Below are positions 23,231 to 33,293 of a stretch of DNA of 64,000 nucleotides, one piece after another. Made by a program: the position numbers and the translations under genes. The stretch's first letter is position 1. The number at the start of each line of letters is the position of its first letter. Origin of the DNA: Ligula intestinalis (lineage: Eukaryota; Platyhelminthes; Cestoda; Diphyllobothriidea; Diphyllobothriidae). The notes under the pieces were generated by a model. That model ran no database searches and had not been told where the DNA came from. It saw nothing but the letters and a program-made list of their open reading frames with translations. The stretch covers positions 13,589,690 through 13,653,689 of the forward strand of contig JAYGXS010000001.1 of NCBI GenBank assembly GCA_036362985.1, read 5' to 3'.

Positions 23231-23582
23231 ATATTCTGTTAGCAACGGTAGTTGGGTGAGCGCGAAGAGAGTGAGGTCTATGGTACGAAGTCCTGCTACT
23301 ACAGTTAACCAGTTCACGCGCAAGTCCGGGGCCCGCCATGGAGATCAGAAAGGATACCGGGTTGGCGTTATCAATTTAGAAGCTCAATAGTACAACTTGA
23401 TTTATTCTTACGAGCCTTTGCCCTAAATAAGCACCTAATCCGTTAATCCACCAACGCATTTGCTGTCCCTTATACCAAAGCCGCGTCTGTTCTTCGCCCT
23501 CACTCGCGTCCTCTAACTCGAGAGCTGCAGACATGTGCTCTATTTTTAGCTTATTTGTCTTTTTTACGATTTAGGCTGGTTA

Positions 23583-23650
23583 ATCTATCTTTTGTATCTT
23601 CTGTATCTTTATCTTCTGCATCTTCTTCTGTATCTTGTATCTTCTTGTAT
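23583..23650. repeat. TCT/ATCT-rich microsatellite
   Basis: Imperfect runs of TGTATCTTC and TCTTCTGTATC. Confidence 0.8.
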
Positions 23651-23847
23651 GACAAAGATGATCATTAATATAAATTAATAAATTCACAGAGAGAAGTCAT
23701 CTGCAAGCATGAATACTACGTTTCCGATATCCATCTAATGCATTAAATTATTTAAAATTAAAGATTCAAAACGTCTTTTGTGTGTGTCGTGTGCAGACAC
23801 AGCCAAAATCTGATCGGTTATGTTTATCAAAACAAGTAAAGTCTATT

Positions 23848-24035
23848 GAGGCATAACCTTAACGGCTGCGACCTTCCAGGCGGAGTTGAAAGAGGTCTTG
23901 GGAAGGCCAGAGTAGTAGGAACAATGCATTGTGTGCACGAGTTTAGAAAAAGTTGCAACTCGATCTGGCATGACGTTCGACCGTAAGGGCCGTGTGAGAG
24001 CGCGGCGTAGTCGCGTCCGACCCACTTGGGATGGA
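23848..24035. repeat. Dispersed repeat R2, copy 2
   Basis: Shares AACCTTAACGGCTGCGACC, GTCTTGGGAAGGCCAGA, GTAGGAACAA, GTTGC..CTC and GGCCGTGTGAGAGCG with 26935-27165, in order. It lies between the two copies of R3. Confidence 0.55.
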
Positions 24036-24277
24036 ATCTCAAGTGTGTTCTAGCGACAGTAATCCTGGGCGGCCGCCAAATGCTCTCCTTGTCTCAGCAG
24101 CCTTGCTGATGATTAATTAAACCGCGCGACGTGGGCGCACCGGCGTGAGCGGCCCGTGTCTCGTGTGGGGCGGTGAGCGAAAGACGGACAGGGTGCCGAC
24201 AGTCAGTGTAACTGCAGCGTTGGCGTGATGTGTCAGAGATCATAGATTTCAACAGTGAGGCTAACTCTCATTAAATA

Positions 24278-24862
24278 TTCATGTCCGGCGTCAACTTATT
24301 ACGTCAAGGCATGTGCAGAAGAAGTGAACGCATGGCATGCAGTACAGTGCATCAGTTTACTGTTCCTTGGCAAATGGATTCTGTGCTCAAGATAACACAA
24401 TGAAAATTAAGTCTTGTGGAAAATGCAAATTATGTAAAAACTTCATTTTTCAGTTTCAGGGGTCCCCTGTATGGAAGTTTTACGATGGAACTTAGTTGCT
24501 AGGATAGACTGCTGTTCAGAAAGCTGATATAATTTCCCATGTATCTGAGCAAACTTGGTCTTTGGAGGACAAGTTCTATCCGGACGCGTTAAAAGTCGTG
24601 GTGTGGAAGACTGCCAGCTGACGGGATGATTCGGTCTTTATTGTCAATAACGTTACTTAAGGGAATAAATTTTAATAGTTCCGTCCTGATATGACCTGCG
24701 TGGCATTGTCACTGATGTGGGATCTGAGCTACCTATCCCAATGAAAGTCTGGAAATTGTTTTGAAGCGGGCTCTTTTAAGTTACCGAGTAGTGGGTAGGT
24801 TACGCCGTTTAGCAATCAGACCTAAGTCCGCTGCCGATTTCCTGAAACCATCCTATCAACAA
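24278..24862. repeat. Repeat R3, copy 2
   Basis: See 22665-23230. The pair is about 1.6 kb apart in the same orientation, consistent with an old tandem duplication that included the R2 copy or was later invaded by it. Confidence 0.65.
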
Positions 24863-24990
24863 AGGCATTTGGGTGAGGGCAGACGGATCAAGTTAGATGA
24901 AGATGGACTTGTGCCAGATTTCAGAAGTTCATACGAATAAAAACCTGATCACAGAAAACACCTTCGCGTTTTCGAAAGTAACAAGGTCAC

Positions 24991-25140
24991 GAGCCATAAT
25001 ATGCTGATTAGAGCGTTGCACTTATAGTCAACAGGTCACATGTTTCAGCTTCGGGTGCTGCGACTTTTAGGAATGGCGGGCTGATGACTGCTAATAAGCC
25101 AGAAATGTCCATTTAAGTGTCCGTTTTCCGTTGCCGGTAA
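24991..25140 (+). repeat. Degenerate family B SINE with hammerhead-like body
   Basis: The head runs GAGCCATAATATGCTGATTA, GAGCGTTGCAC and a weak B box (GTTTCAGCTTC at 25052). The body has GGGCTGATGACTGCTAATAA, then GCCAGAAATGTCC, the same position in the element as CTGATGACGACC..GCCAGAAATGGCC in the 26.4 kb copy. Confidence 0.45.
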
Positions 25141-25639
25141 TATCGTTTCTGAGTATATCTCGACATTGGTGGATAGGCCCTTAACGATTGATTACACATA
25201 TATGTCGATAGGCGTAAATATTCGAGGTCCAGATATCTTATGGCGTTAATAACTTTCCGAAGAAGAAAACAATATGGGGGAATTTCATGGACCGATAGCT
25301 ATGCAGACAAATAGCCAGTGGGCAATAAAATAAGCTGTGTCTTAACCCTTTCCCACAGAGCCTTTCGGTACTGTAGTAGTGATGGTTTATTTACGAAAGG
25401 ACATGCTTACCTGTACCGTTTATTCCGGTTAAATGGATACTCTCACGTTTGTATAAAACTGCCATAGAAGCCACAGACTATCTGGAAGCTTCTACTCTAA
25501 TGGAAAACCAGAGTTGCGAAAATTCTAGTCCCTATCCTACAGGCACGGTATTGACAAAATTATGACCTTGCAGGTAAACTGGTTTGACATTTCCATTTTG
25601 CACAAGCTGATATCCTCCTTGTGTACAGTTCTTTCTGTA

Positions 25640-25990
25640 ATACAAGATTCCAAATAGCAACAGCTAATGTTATTTAAGGCTTTCCGTGTACTATATGCTA
25701 TTGCACCTACGTCGGACATACAGATGGAAGACTTAAGACGCGCAGAACCGAACACATATCAGCCATCCACCGATAACTCCTTGTCAATCCTGTTTACGCA
25801 TGACTTTTAGTGTGACCGTCGCTTCAATTTGGACGGAGCAGAAGTGTTTACCACCACCATGGACGACACGGACGAGATTTCATTTAAACCTGGAGCTCGA
25901 TACCGACCAGCATTAAGGGCGACGTAGATCTGGACGTTAATTACGAGGGTTAAGGGCTCGCTGAATTGCATTAAATCCTTATTTGTAACC
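25640..25990 (+). pseudogene. Penelope-like element GIY-YIG domain remnant
   Basis: The plus strand at about 25696-25770 encodes CTYVGHTDGRLKTRRTEH, which fits the YVG..G.L..R..EH core of PLE GIY-YIG nucleases (catalytic Arg and Glu-His region kept). After a stop and frameshift the next frame reads DNSLSILFTHDF, then CDRRFNLDGAEVF and GARYRPALRAT, the later helices. At least three in-frame stops and one frameshift show it is dead. No upstream RT motifs were found, so it is a 5' truncated copy. Its sequence differs from the other PLE remnants here, so it represents another lineage. Confidence 0.5.
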
Positions 25991-26395
25991 GCTTACCCGA
26001 GCTAGGCCGTGCAGAATATCACATTATCGGTACTCATGCCCCAGACAGAGTGAACCACGGATGAAATTCCCGAAACCTGCAAAATCGGCACGCTAATACC
26101 TGCTACCATCCCGCATGGACAACCACTAATTACACCGTTTGCAGTCCCAGTTAAACACCAACAGTTCCCTCTCCTCCCCACCCAAATTCTTCTGTAATTA
26201 TGTGTTTCCGTTTCTCGCGCACTACTTGCCTGTCTGTTGCTGTATGTCTTATCGCGTCAACCGGTCTACTCTTATGCGTTTTAATTTATCCTCTGTTCAT
26301 TCCCTCTGACGGCGGGTTGATGGAGCCAACTTCACAATTTGCGAGCCTTCTCACTTCATTTTTTTACACATTTGTCTATATGAAATGGAAACAAA

Positions 26396-26543
26396 AAACA
26401 AGAGCAGAACGGAAGGGCCATTTCTGGCTTTTTGGTCGTCATCAGCCGGTCATCCCCAATCCCAGGTGTAAATCATCCGGAATTCGGACCCGGTACATTT
26501 AGTGATTGAGTTGAACATTCTACCATTGCACCACGGGCTCGCT
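26396..26543 (-). repeat. tRNA-derived SINE, family B
   Basis: The minus strand has GAGCCCGTGGTGCAATGGTA (A-box region), GTACCGGGTCCGAATTCCGG (B-box region), then GGGATTGGGGATGACCGGCT, GATGACGACC and GCCAGAAATGGCCCTTCCG. The 26200-26502 open frame runs into it and is therefore not a real gene end to end, although its start encodes a hydrophobic stretch. Confidence 0.7.
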
Positions 26544-26934
26544 GCTTTGTTAGTTAAGGTTGGGGATCTTCGGTCTAGTATTAAAACAATGTGAATTCTG
26601 GTTTCACTCTGGAGCTCAATGTAAAGCTCACAGAGACAGCCACATTCTAGGATATCCTGACCTGTTAAGTTGTTTTCAATGGCCTATTTATCCGATGTTT
26701 CGCCATAGGACGCAACATGCTGTATCAACTACTAAGTTTGATATCCATAGCCACATTTCTTACAGATCCTGAGAAAATAATTCATCTTATAGCAGGTATA
26801 CTCATCTTTTGAGTCACAGGCGCGACGTTTCGATAAATTACGTTACTGCAAGGCAGGATTGGAGAGAGGAGTTTGAGTGATTGAGGCATAACAATCGATA
26901 TCCCGTCCTGTGGGTGATCTTATCCTAGGGGTAA

Positions 26935-27165
26935 AGTGAGTTAAACCCTGGCAGCTACGACAGTCAGGCCAGGTTCCTAAGGAGATGAGAGAGAAGTCTT
27001 GAGAAAGCCAGATTGTTAGGAACAACGTACTCTTTAGAGCAGAGTTAGGAGGAAGTTGCCACTTGGTCTGAAATAGCGTTTCACCATGAGGACCGTGTGA
27101 GAGCGTGGGATCGTCACAGCGGCCAATGACGTCGCCTGCGTCCGAGCCCTGACGGGCGAAATCCC
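26935..27165. repeat. Dispersed repeat R2, copy 3
   Basis: Shares GGTTCCTAAGGAGA with 10660, and AAGTCTTGAGAAAGCCAGA, GTTAGGAACAACG, GAAGTTGCCACTTGGTCTG and GACCGTGTGAGAGCG with 23.9 kb. Confidence 0.55.
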
Positions 27166-27543
27166 GAGTCTTCGTTAACGCCGGAATTTTTACAACGGCC
27201 TAGAGCGGGCTTTTTGTGAGTCAGCCTAAGGTCAATGATTGGTCCGGCCAGTCTGGAGTGTGTGTGTGCGATTCATTTATGTGAAAGAAAAGGTTGCGTG
27301 TCAAGGGTGGATATTGGCCATCGCGTTGGGTCGAGCGCGACAGAACGACCAAGACTGCCATTGCGAGACCACGTATGCGGCATCTCACCTTTGTAGGAGG
27401 TGGGCTGTAGAACCACTATAATATTCGATCCAATTCCAGAGGGTAGCTATTATTGCGCCCCAATTTTAATACGAATCTAAACCTAAGGTTAGCCTCCGTA
27501 CTCCATTAACGTCTAACCGACAGTTCCCCCGTCGATTTCGACG

Positions 27544-27840
27544 ATGGCCACCACGCACTCCAACAGGCCGCAGCAAACGCTGAATCAAGCCGCAACAAAC
27601 ACTGAGGCAAGCTGGGCAAGCTATACGAAGGCTATGGCAAGCAGAAGCAACGCAACAAACTTTCGCCAGAGAAATCACGAGTTCAAGCAGACTCGCGGAG
27701 AATCAGTCTATTCGCTTGCCACTTCCACCTCCATTTCGGGTCTAAAGACAAGGTCAATAAGACCACGAATGAGGGAGGATGTAGGTGGCTGGCGCGATAG
27801 TCACTCAACAGACCCACACTTGACTCAGCCAGCTCGCTAG
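27544..27840 (+). CDS. Possible gag-like fragment of a retrotransposon
   Basis: 98 codons from an ATG. Residues 1-40 are rich in Gln, Asn, Ala and Ser (QQTLNQAATNTEASWASYTK). Residues 41-68 read NFRQRNHEFKQTRGESVYSL, which recalls the FxxRxQ..ES/T..Y segment of Ty3/gypsy-type capsid proteins. There is no zinc knuckle, protease or RT nearby, and no LTR was seen. If the reading is right this is an orphan fragment. Otherwise it is a chance frame in a GC-rich stretch, which overlaps a minus-strand frame (27683-27880). Confidence 0.25.
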   Translation: MATTHSNRPQQTLNQAATNTEASWASYTKAMASRSNATNFRQRNHEFKQTRGESVYSLATSTSISGLKTRSIRPRMREDVGGWRDSHSTDPHLTQPAR

Positions 27841-27899
27841 GTATGTTCCTTCGTGCGCGGAAGCGCCCTAAAGGCCACATTAAGAAGGAGCCATTGCAG

Positions 27900-29085
27900 C
27901 CTGACTCTCAGTCATCCATCCCTTCCCATATGCACACACAAACACACGCGTACAAAAGGAGCTGCAACGTAGGAAGCCCAAGTTTCCCCGTCAGTTTGCG
28001 AACCCTCCACGCCACGGCTTTTAGCGAACCGAGCGCATTCAGATTTATTATAGTGAGGAAAGAAACGCGCTGAAGGTCGACCTCACTCCCCCCACCGTTT
28101 ATTGACCGCATAGCTACTCGGGAACCTGAGATGGGGTACGTTTAACCACAGACCTAAACCTTACTCACCCGTAATAGAATGTTAGGCCACAGTGATACAA
28201 GCGGTTGCATTTAACCATGCTCTAATGGCCAGCTGACCGGTTCTGTGCTGGTTTATTCCATTGCCATAGCTCATCGCCTTCCAGTTAACGGGAATTCAGC
28301 CCCTCCACCAGAACAGCCGCACACACCTGTTTCGTCTTCCTTGGTCAACTGTGGGTGACTGGTCTGCAAACGCCTGCGTTGCGCTTCGTTAGATCTGAAA
28401 ATAGGGACCACACACACGTGCATACACAGCTAACTGTATGACACATGTTCAACCACTGCGTTGAATGTCAACTTTGGTCACCGCCGCTGTGTGTGCTTTG
28501 GACAGACGAACATCTATGTGAGTGTGTCGCATGGGAACTGTGCTGCAGTCATTGCGGCCATCACTATTTCTCTCTCTCTCTTTCTTGCCCACACATCAAA
28601 ATTAGGCAATGCAAGTTGCACCGTCAGTTGTGCGTACTGCTCTTGGTAGGCTACCTCTCACCTTCTCTTGTCAATTACTTTTTGTAAAGATTATTTTTTT
28701 CATTTTTCGTAACGTTTTGGATTTTAGGGCATCACAGTTTTTTTGAAACAGGTTAGCAAATCTGGTACACAGGAAGTCGTCTTCCTACCCAACGTTTACG
28801 TTTTTTGGCCTTTGTTTCCTAAAGAAAGACGTGGAATAGTGTGTGGACGCTTGCACCTGACACCGTCCGGGGAAATTGACACTATCCTTTGCATATAAGG
28901 TCCAGCGCTTTTGTCAGTGGCGGTCGTAGACCGCAGGCTACTGCTACTGTTGTGGAGTGTATCACCCAGTTACCGGTTTCATGAATACAGTCCATGGCAA
29001 TATATCTTCCGCATAATTTTCTTTTTCTGACATGAAATGCCAACCTATTGCCCTGTAACAAATATTACCAGATAAAATGTATTGC
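27900..29085. other. No supported gene; CT microsatellite inside
   Basis: GC-mixed sequence with a TC run at 28565-28582 and a CACACACGTG stretch near 28410. Overlapping short frames at 28445-28687 look like chance. Confidence 0.35.
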
Positions 29086-29090
29086 CGGCA

Positions 29091-29235
29091 AAGACAAGGG
29101 AGACGGGAACAGTCAGTTCTACTTCATCGGCCATCATCAGTCAGTCATACCCCATCCGAAGTGTTACCCCGGCTAAAGCTCGAACCTGTGACCATTCAGT
29201 CAGAATCCGCTCACTCTGATGAATGAGTCACATGG
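29091..29235 (-). repeat. tRNA-derived SINE, family B
   Basis: The minus strand has ATGTGACTCATTCATCAGAG, GTCACAGGTTCGAGCTTTAG (B box GGTTCGAGCT), GATGGGGTATGACTGACTGA and TGATGGCC. The CTGATGATGGCC falls where the 26.4 kb copy has CTGATGACGACC. Confidence 0.6.
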
Positions 29236-30439
29236 GGGGTTTGAGGATGAGTCCCAAGGCAGAGCAGGGCGAGTGATTTTCGTTAGCGATCAACATGTCT
29301 TAAAGTGCCCATACGAAATCATGGTATTGTATACAAGGGCCTAGTGTTGGGACCAGGTCGAGCGTGGTGCGAGTAGGTGCGCTGTTTACCCAGTCGGCTT
29401 CTGCTGCATACCCACTTCTTCTCCACTTGATATGGTTTGGCCATTAGGATAAGAGAAGGAGGAGGTGAGAGGATAAAAAACGATAGGTTTCCCGCAAGTC
29501 TGCTTTCCTAAAAGTCATCTTCCGCACACGATACCGGTGTTGCGGCTACGCCGGTTAAAGCAACCCTCTAAGACGGTCAAACTCTAATGAATCAGACCTT
29601 TTTAAACTCCCATAGACCATAGTGGGAAGTTGATTTAATTCTGCAGCGCCTAAGGCGTGTTTTGGTTCCCACAGCACAACAAGCCTCGGAGAAGACTGAA
29701 AACACCAGCACGAGGAATTTGTCCCGCTCATAATCCCCAGTTGCTCTCCCAGACAGGCTGGCTGACTGGCAGACCTTGTTGGATCAGGAGCCCCGCCGGA
29801 TGGGTCTCAATCCCGGCAGCGAGGAGGAGAAGGCGGAGCGGCATGTTCGAGAAGGGCCGCTGCGTCATAAAAAACGCAGATAAAGAGGAGGAGAGATAGA
29901 TCCACCGTAGAAAGGTTTGGTGTAGCAGACCTTGGCCGCCGTGAGGGCGGGTGGGAACGTCTGCTATGGTTCCCTCTCCCAGAAAGTCATGGCTACTGGC
30001 AAAGCTAGGGCGGGAGTGTGAAACAGTTGTGGCGGATGCTTTAATATGTTTGCGGAGCAAGTTAAGGCGTTGTCCAATTGGTGTGTGCATTGCATTAACC
30101 TAGGTGTGTTGTGTTTAATGGATCATGCTGCATCGTCTAAGGATATGGCGTGTTTGTCCGAGTGGAAGTCGGTCAAATGTCTGCAGGTCAGCGAGTCTGA
30201 AACCGCTGGCTGCGAAGTTGCATGACTTTGTTAGGCATTTAGGATTGTAGAAGGAAATCGAAGCTATATTTTGGCCGAAAATGCCCAAAATATAGCAGAA
30301 ATCTCTTAAATGTCTATCATGTAGGGGCAGTCAAGGAGGGCATTTCAAGGCCTTTTGAAATAGACATGCAACGCTGATGTTTATCGTACCTTTCTCTTAC
30401 CAAAAGAACGCTCATCATGATAAAAGCCATAGCATATAA
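29236..30439. other. No recognised gene
   Basis: GC-richer centre (29650-30080) with a 120-codon minus frame at 29728-30090 and a plus frame at 29657-29899 on top of it. Neither resembles a known family. A GGGCATTTTCGGCC-type inverted pair near 30270-30300 (ATTTTGGCCGAAAATGCCCAAAAT) is a short palindrome. Confidence 0.3.
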
Positions 30440-31319
30440 CAGTAGTCGCTAGCTATTAAGCAAACCTCGGCCCCAGATCAAATTGGGCTTAATAAGCGGT
30501 GGGCGCAATAACCGGAGAGTCCTAGTTCTTGATTAGGCATTATACATTACATAGGTACTGTATAGTGCGTGGACCTTGGTTATGTACAAGGAAAAAATGC
30601 CGTTTGTTTGTAGTTTACGTTATAACAAAAGCAAAGAAATGAATTGCGACACGTTTAAAAAAAGTGGTTCAGTGTAAGTTGTTTTTAAGGAAACTTCACT
30701 CGCAAATGCTCCTTGATGTCTTTCTCCAGGCACCAGAAATCGTCCAATTTTGTGAAATCTGATGCCTCTAGACTGTGTTGCAGAGTGTAGAGTGCAGTTA
30801 TCATCTATGCAGCAGTGGAAACTGGCTCTTCGTCTTCCTCCTCCTCCTCCTCCTCCTCCTCCACCTCCTCCTCATCATCATCATCATCATCAACAACAAC
30901 TTCCTCATTTGCTTCGTCTCCATTCTTCGCTTCTTCCTTCTGAATGATTTCATTGCCCAAAATCTACTCAAAATCTTCCTCGCTTGTTTTATCAGTGACA
31001 TCAACATCTGCATCGATGTCCTCCTGAATCCTCATGTCTGCTGCCGTTCAAACAGCGTATCGCAAAATTTAGCTTAAAAAATGAAACCAAATCACATCCA
31101 GCATCTTGTTTTGCGTAAGACTGGCCAAAATTATGTAACCAGTTGCGCACATTGAGAGGTGAGAATGTCACTCTGTCCTCTTGGCAAACTGGGCTTTATG
31201 GCCGGCAACTGGGCTTATAAGCCGGCGGATTTTGTCATGTTAAATTCCGTCCCAAGCTGATTTGGGCTTAATACGTGGCTGGGCCTATACACCATGGGCT
31301 AAATAACCGGTGACTACTC
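30440..31319 (-). mobile_element. Pogo/Tigger-like DNA transposon, second copy, shorter
   Basis: Left end AACAGTAGTCGCTAGCTATT and right end GGCTAAATAACCGGTGACTACT match the ends of the 3637-5052 element in reverse orientation. A TA follows the right end (31320-31321); the left has one extra A after TA. It is about 880 bp because the 526 bp present at 4395-4920 of the first copy is absent. The break lies at TACAGTA/TATGTAA, where the two copies stop matching. Confidence 0.7.
30658..31035 (-). pseudogene. Transposase C-terminal remnant, broken
   Basis: From the ATG complement at 31033-31035 the minus strand encodes MRIQEDIDADVDVTDKTSEE and the same acidic run and helical tail as 3921-4295, but with stops after DFE, after the PVSTAA segment and near the end (VKFP stop). 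The GAG/GAT run (30838-30895 on the plus strand as CTC/ATC) differs in length between copies, as expected for a microsatellite-like tract. Confidence 0.65.
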
Positions 31320-31321
31320 TA

Positions 31322-32788
31322 TAGGAATTTTTTTGTCTTTTTGACCTCGCTGACTCTGTATACAGCAGTCACGCGTACGTCGAACCAAATGATAACCACT
31401 GTTAAGGCAGTTGGGTACTAGTGAGCGAAACTCGTAAAGGATAAACAATGAACAAACCCCAACAATGGATACACAAATTCAAGAGCAAAGGGGTTCGGCC
31501 AAATTCTGACAATATATAAGGGAACAACTCACCTTCAACAACAACGGAAGGTTGGGCGAAACTAATCTTGAGAAGCTTGTGTGTGCTATTGGGAGAACGG
31601 GCGAGGCTGTGCTTTTATTTTATTTCAGGAGGCCATATAAAAGTGTCAGCGGCGGGGGGTGTCGAAGGGGCGGTGGAAGAATTGTTTTTGAATTGAGGGG
31701 GTCCAGAAGGAAAGGAGAGGGGACAGCTGACTCTCCAGCAGCAAGTCACTTCTTGGGATTCAATCCTCGTGGGTAAAAAGACAAATGGTAAAAAAGGGAT
31801 CGGAACCGGAGGAGGGGGGCGCGTATTCAGTCATGTGCAATCGAGTGAAATGTTTAACACGGGAGGGTGGCCAACATTCAAGGGAAAAAAAAAACAGCCT
31901 TCGTAAGATGAAAATAAGCATTTGTAGGTCAGACGGGCATTTCGCTGGAGAAGGGACCTGGAGAATTTCAAGCTTATTCAGCCGGAAATAATAGGTTTTT
32001 ATTTAAAAGGCGTCTGAAATATTACCTGGTGTAAAGATCAACAGGAATTAATGGCCTGTATGGACCGTTCAAATAGTTATGACAGACAATTACCATACAT
32101 TTGCTGCATAATCTTTGTTGTCAACTTTCCCACCCACAAAATCAGTTCTATAAAACTATCGTCTCCAGAATGACTGATTACTTGTCACTTTGCGATGTAG
32201 AAAGTATTTCAGAGTGCATATGATGCTACCAATGAGTTAGAAAGATTGCGAACCCTTACCAATGTCTCACGATATGCCGTCTGTTCCGAGCTCCGAAAAA
32301 CATACAGATTCACGATTACTGTTGACTTAGTTAAAATCATCCTCATTGTTTTGAAAACTTTTAAATTAAAGAAATAAAGAAACTAGCTACAAATCGGAAT
32401 CAAGCATTTGTATACTACAGATAATGAAATATTTTTCCCTTTTAATTAAGAAGGCGCATGCGAGTGAATTAACAGCAATAATAAAGGCGAAATTAAGATT
32501 TTAAATGACACAAAATATGCGTTCGTTTCAAATTCCGGGTGGGATCAAGTTGAATTAGAGGAGCCATATTGCGCTTCGCATGTATAGAGCAATCTTAATC
32601 AGCATGCACGTGTTTTCATGTTTTACAAATAACTATGTTCATATATGTTACGGTATCAACTGTGACTGGGAATAAGGAGGGAGCTCCTGTTTAATTAAAT
32701 GTGATGAATAGTCCATAAATACGAACTGCTGATATGTTATGCGAACAAAAATATGAACAAACTTCAATTGTGAATTACGTCAGATTCT

Positions 32789-32790
<2 letters not shown>
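31322..32790. other. No supported feature
   Basis: 31550-31820 is G-rich with overlapping plus frames that look like chance. The rest is AT-rich. The AAATTCTGACAATATATAAG at 31501-31520 resembles the lead-in to the TA microsatellite at 32780. Confidence 0.35.

Positions 32791-32792
<2 letters not shown>

Positions 32793-32832
<40 letters not shown>
32793..32832. repeat. (TA)n microsatellite
   Basis: About 20 uninterrupted TA units, directly abutting the hammerhead-bearing repeat. Confidence 0.95.
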
Positions 32833-32835
<3 letters not shown>

Positions 32836-33293
32836 CTCAGGAATGTGCGAACACCGATCGAATAGGCTTCCGAACTAAACAAAGTTCATGTGGTGGTCAG
32901 AGGTCCCCAACGGGTGACCGCCTGCCAGGCCGATTCCGGCCAAGTCATAATAGCAGTAAGGGGGGTATGACAGCGTCTGGGGGTAACCTGATACAGAACT
33001 GTTTCGGGCTTATTAGCCTTCATCAGCCAAGCATAACCCTGAACACTAGCTGGTCGGACAACACAAACAAACGCGCTTACAGACGGCGCAGTTGGTCCAC
33101 CACTGGTGTCTATCAGATGGGTCATAAGCACTTCATCGAACCGCAGTTCATCAGCGCCTCGCCACCTGCCATTTGCTGTCACTGCTGATCGGGTATATAT
33201 TCACTCAGGAATGTGCGAACACCGATCGAATAGGCTTCCAAACTAAACAAAGTTCATGTGGTGGTCAGAGGTCCTCAACGGGTGACCGCCTGC
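32826..33293 (-). mobile_element. Retrozyme-like repeat: 368 bp period, 100 bp overlap, with hammerhead
   Basis: 100 bp at 32826-32925 recurs at 33194-33293 with two substitutions by eye, giving a 368 bp period and 1.27 units. A type I hammerhead lies between (32973-33041, minus). Small animal retrozymes are non-coding elements of a few hundred bases that carry a type I hammerhead, occur as short tandem multimers and pass through self-cleaved circular RNA. This element fits that plan in size, ribozyme type and partial tandem form. The 32886-33182 minus frame crosses the ribozyme, so I do not treat it as a gene. The right edge (33294) enters unrelated sequence; the left enters the TA run, so a target duplication cannot be judged. 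Confidence 0.7.
32973..33041 (-). ncRNA. Type I hammerhead ribozyme
   Basis: On the minus strand: 5' stem I CAGGGTTATGCTTGG (33041-33027), core CTGATGA (33026-33020), a stem II GGCT..AGCC hairpin, core GAAA (33005-33002), and stem III ACAG-TT-CTGT (33002-32993). A at 32992 would be the cleavage base, and TCAGGT then closes stem I with GCTTGG (six pairs, three of them G-U). An internal loop and a GGG/CCC helix follow, as in natural type I ribozymes with loop-loop contacts. All invariant core bases are present. One unpaired A and one C flank stem II, which departs from the textbook 10.1-11.1 pair. Activity is inferred, not shown. Confidence 0.75.

Noticed and set aside
26200..26502. 100-codon plus frame with an N-terminal hydrophobic stretch
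   Set aside because: Its second half is antisense to a SINE; nothing supports the first half as an exon.
26815..26840. GCGACGTTTCGATAAAT as another foldback arm
   Set aside because: Only about 10 bp match the family and no CTGATGA or partner arm lies at the right distance.
32886..33182. 98-codon minus frame across the hammerhead repeat
   Set aside because: Explained by the non-coding ribozyme-bearing unit.
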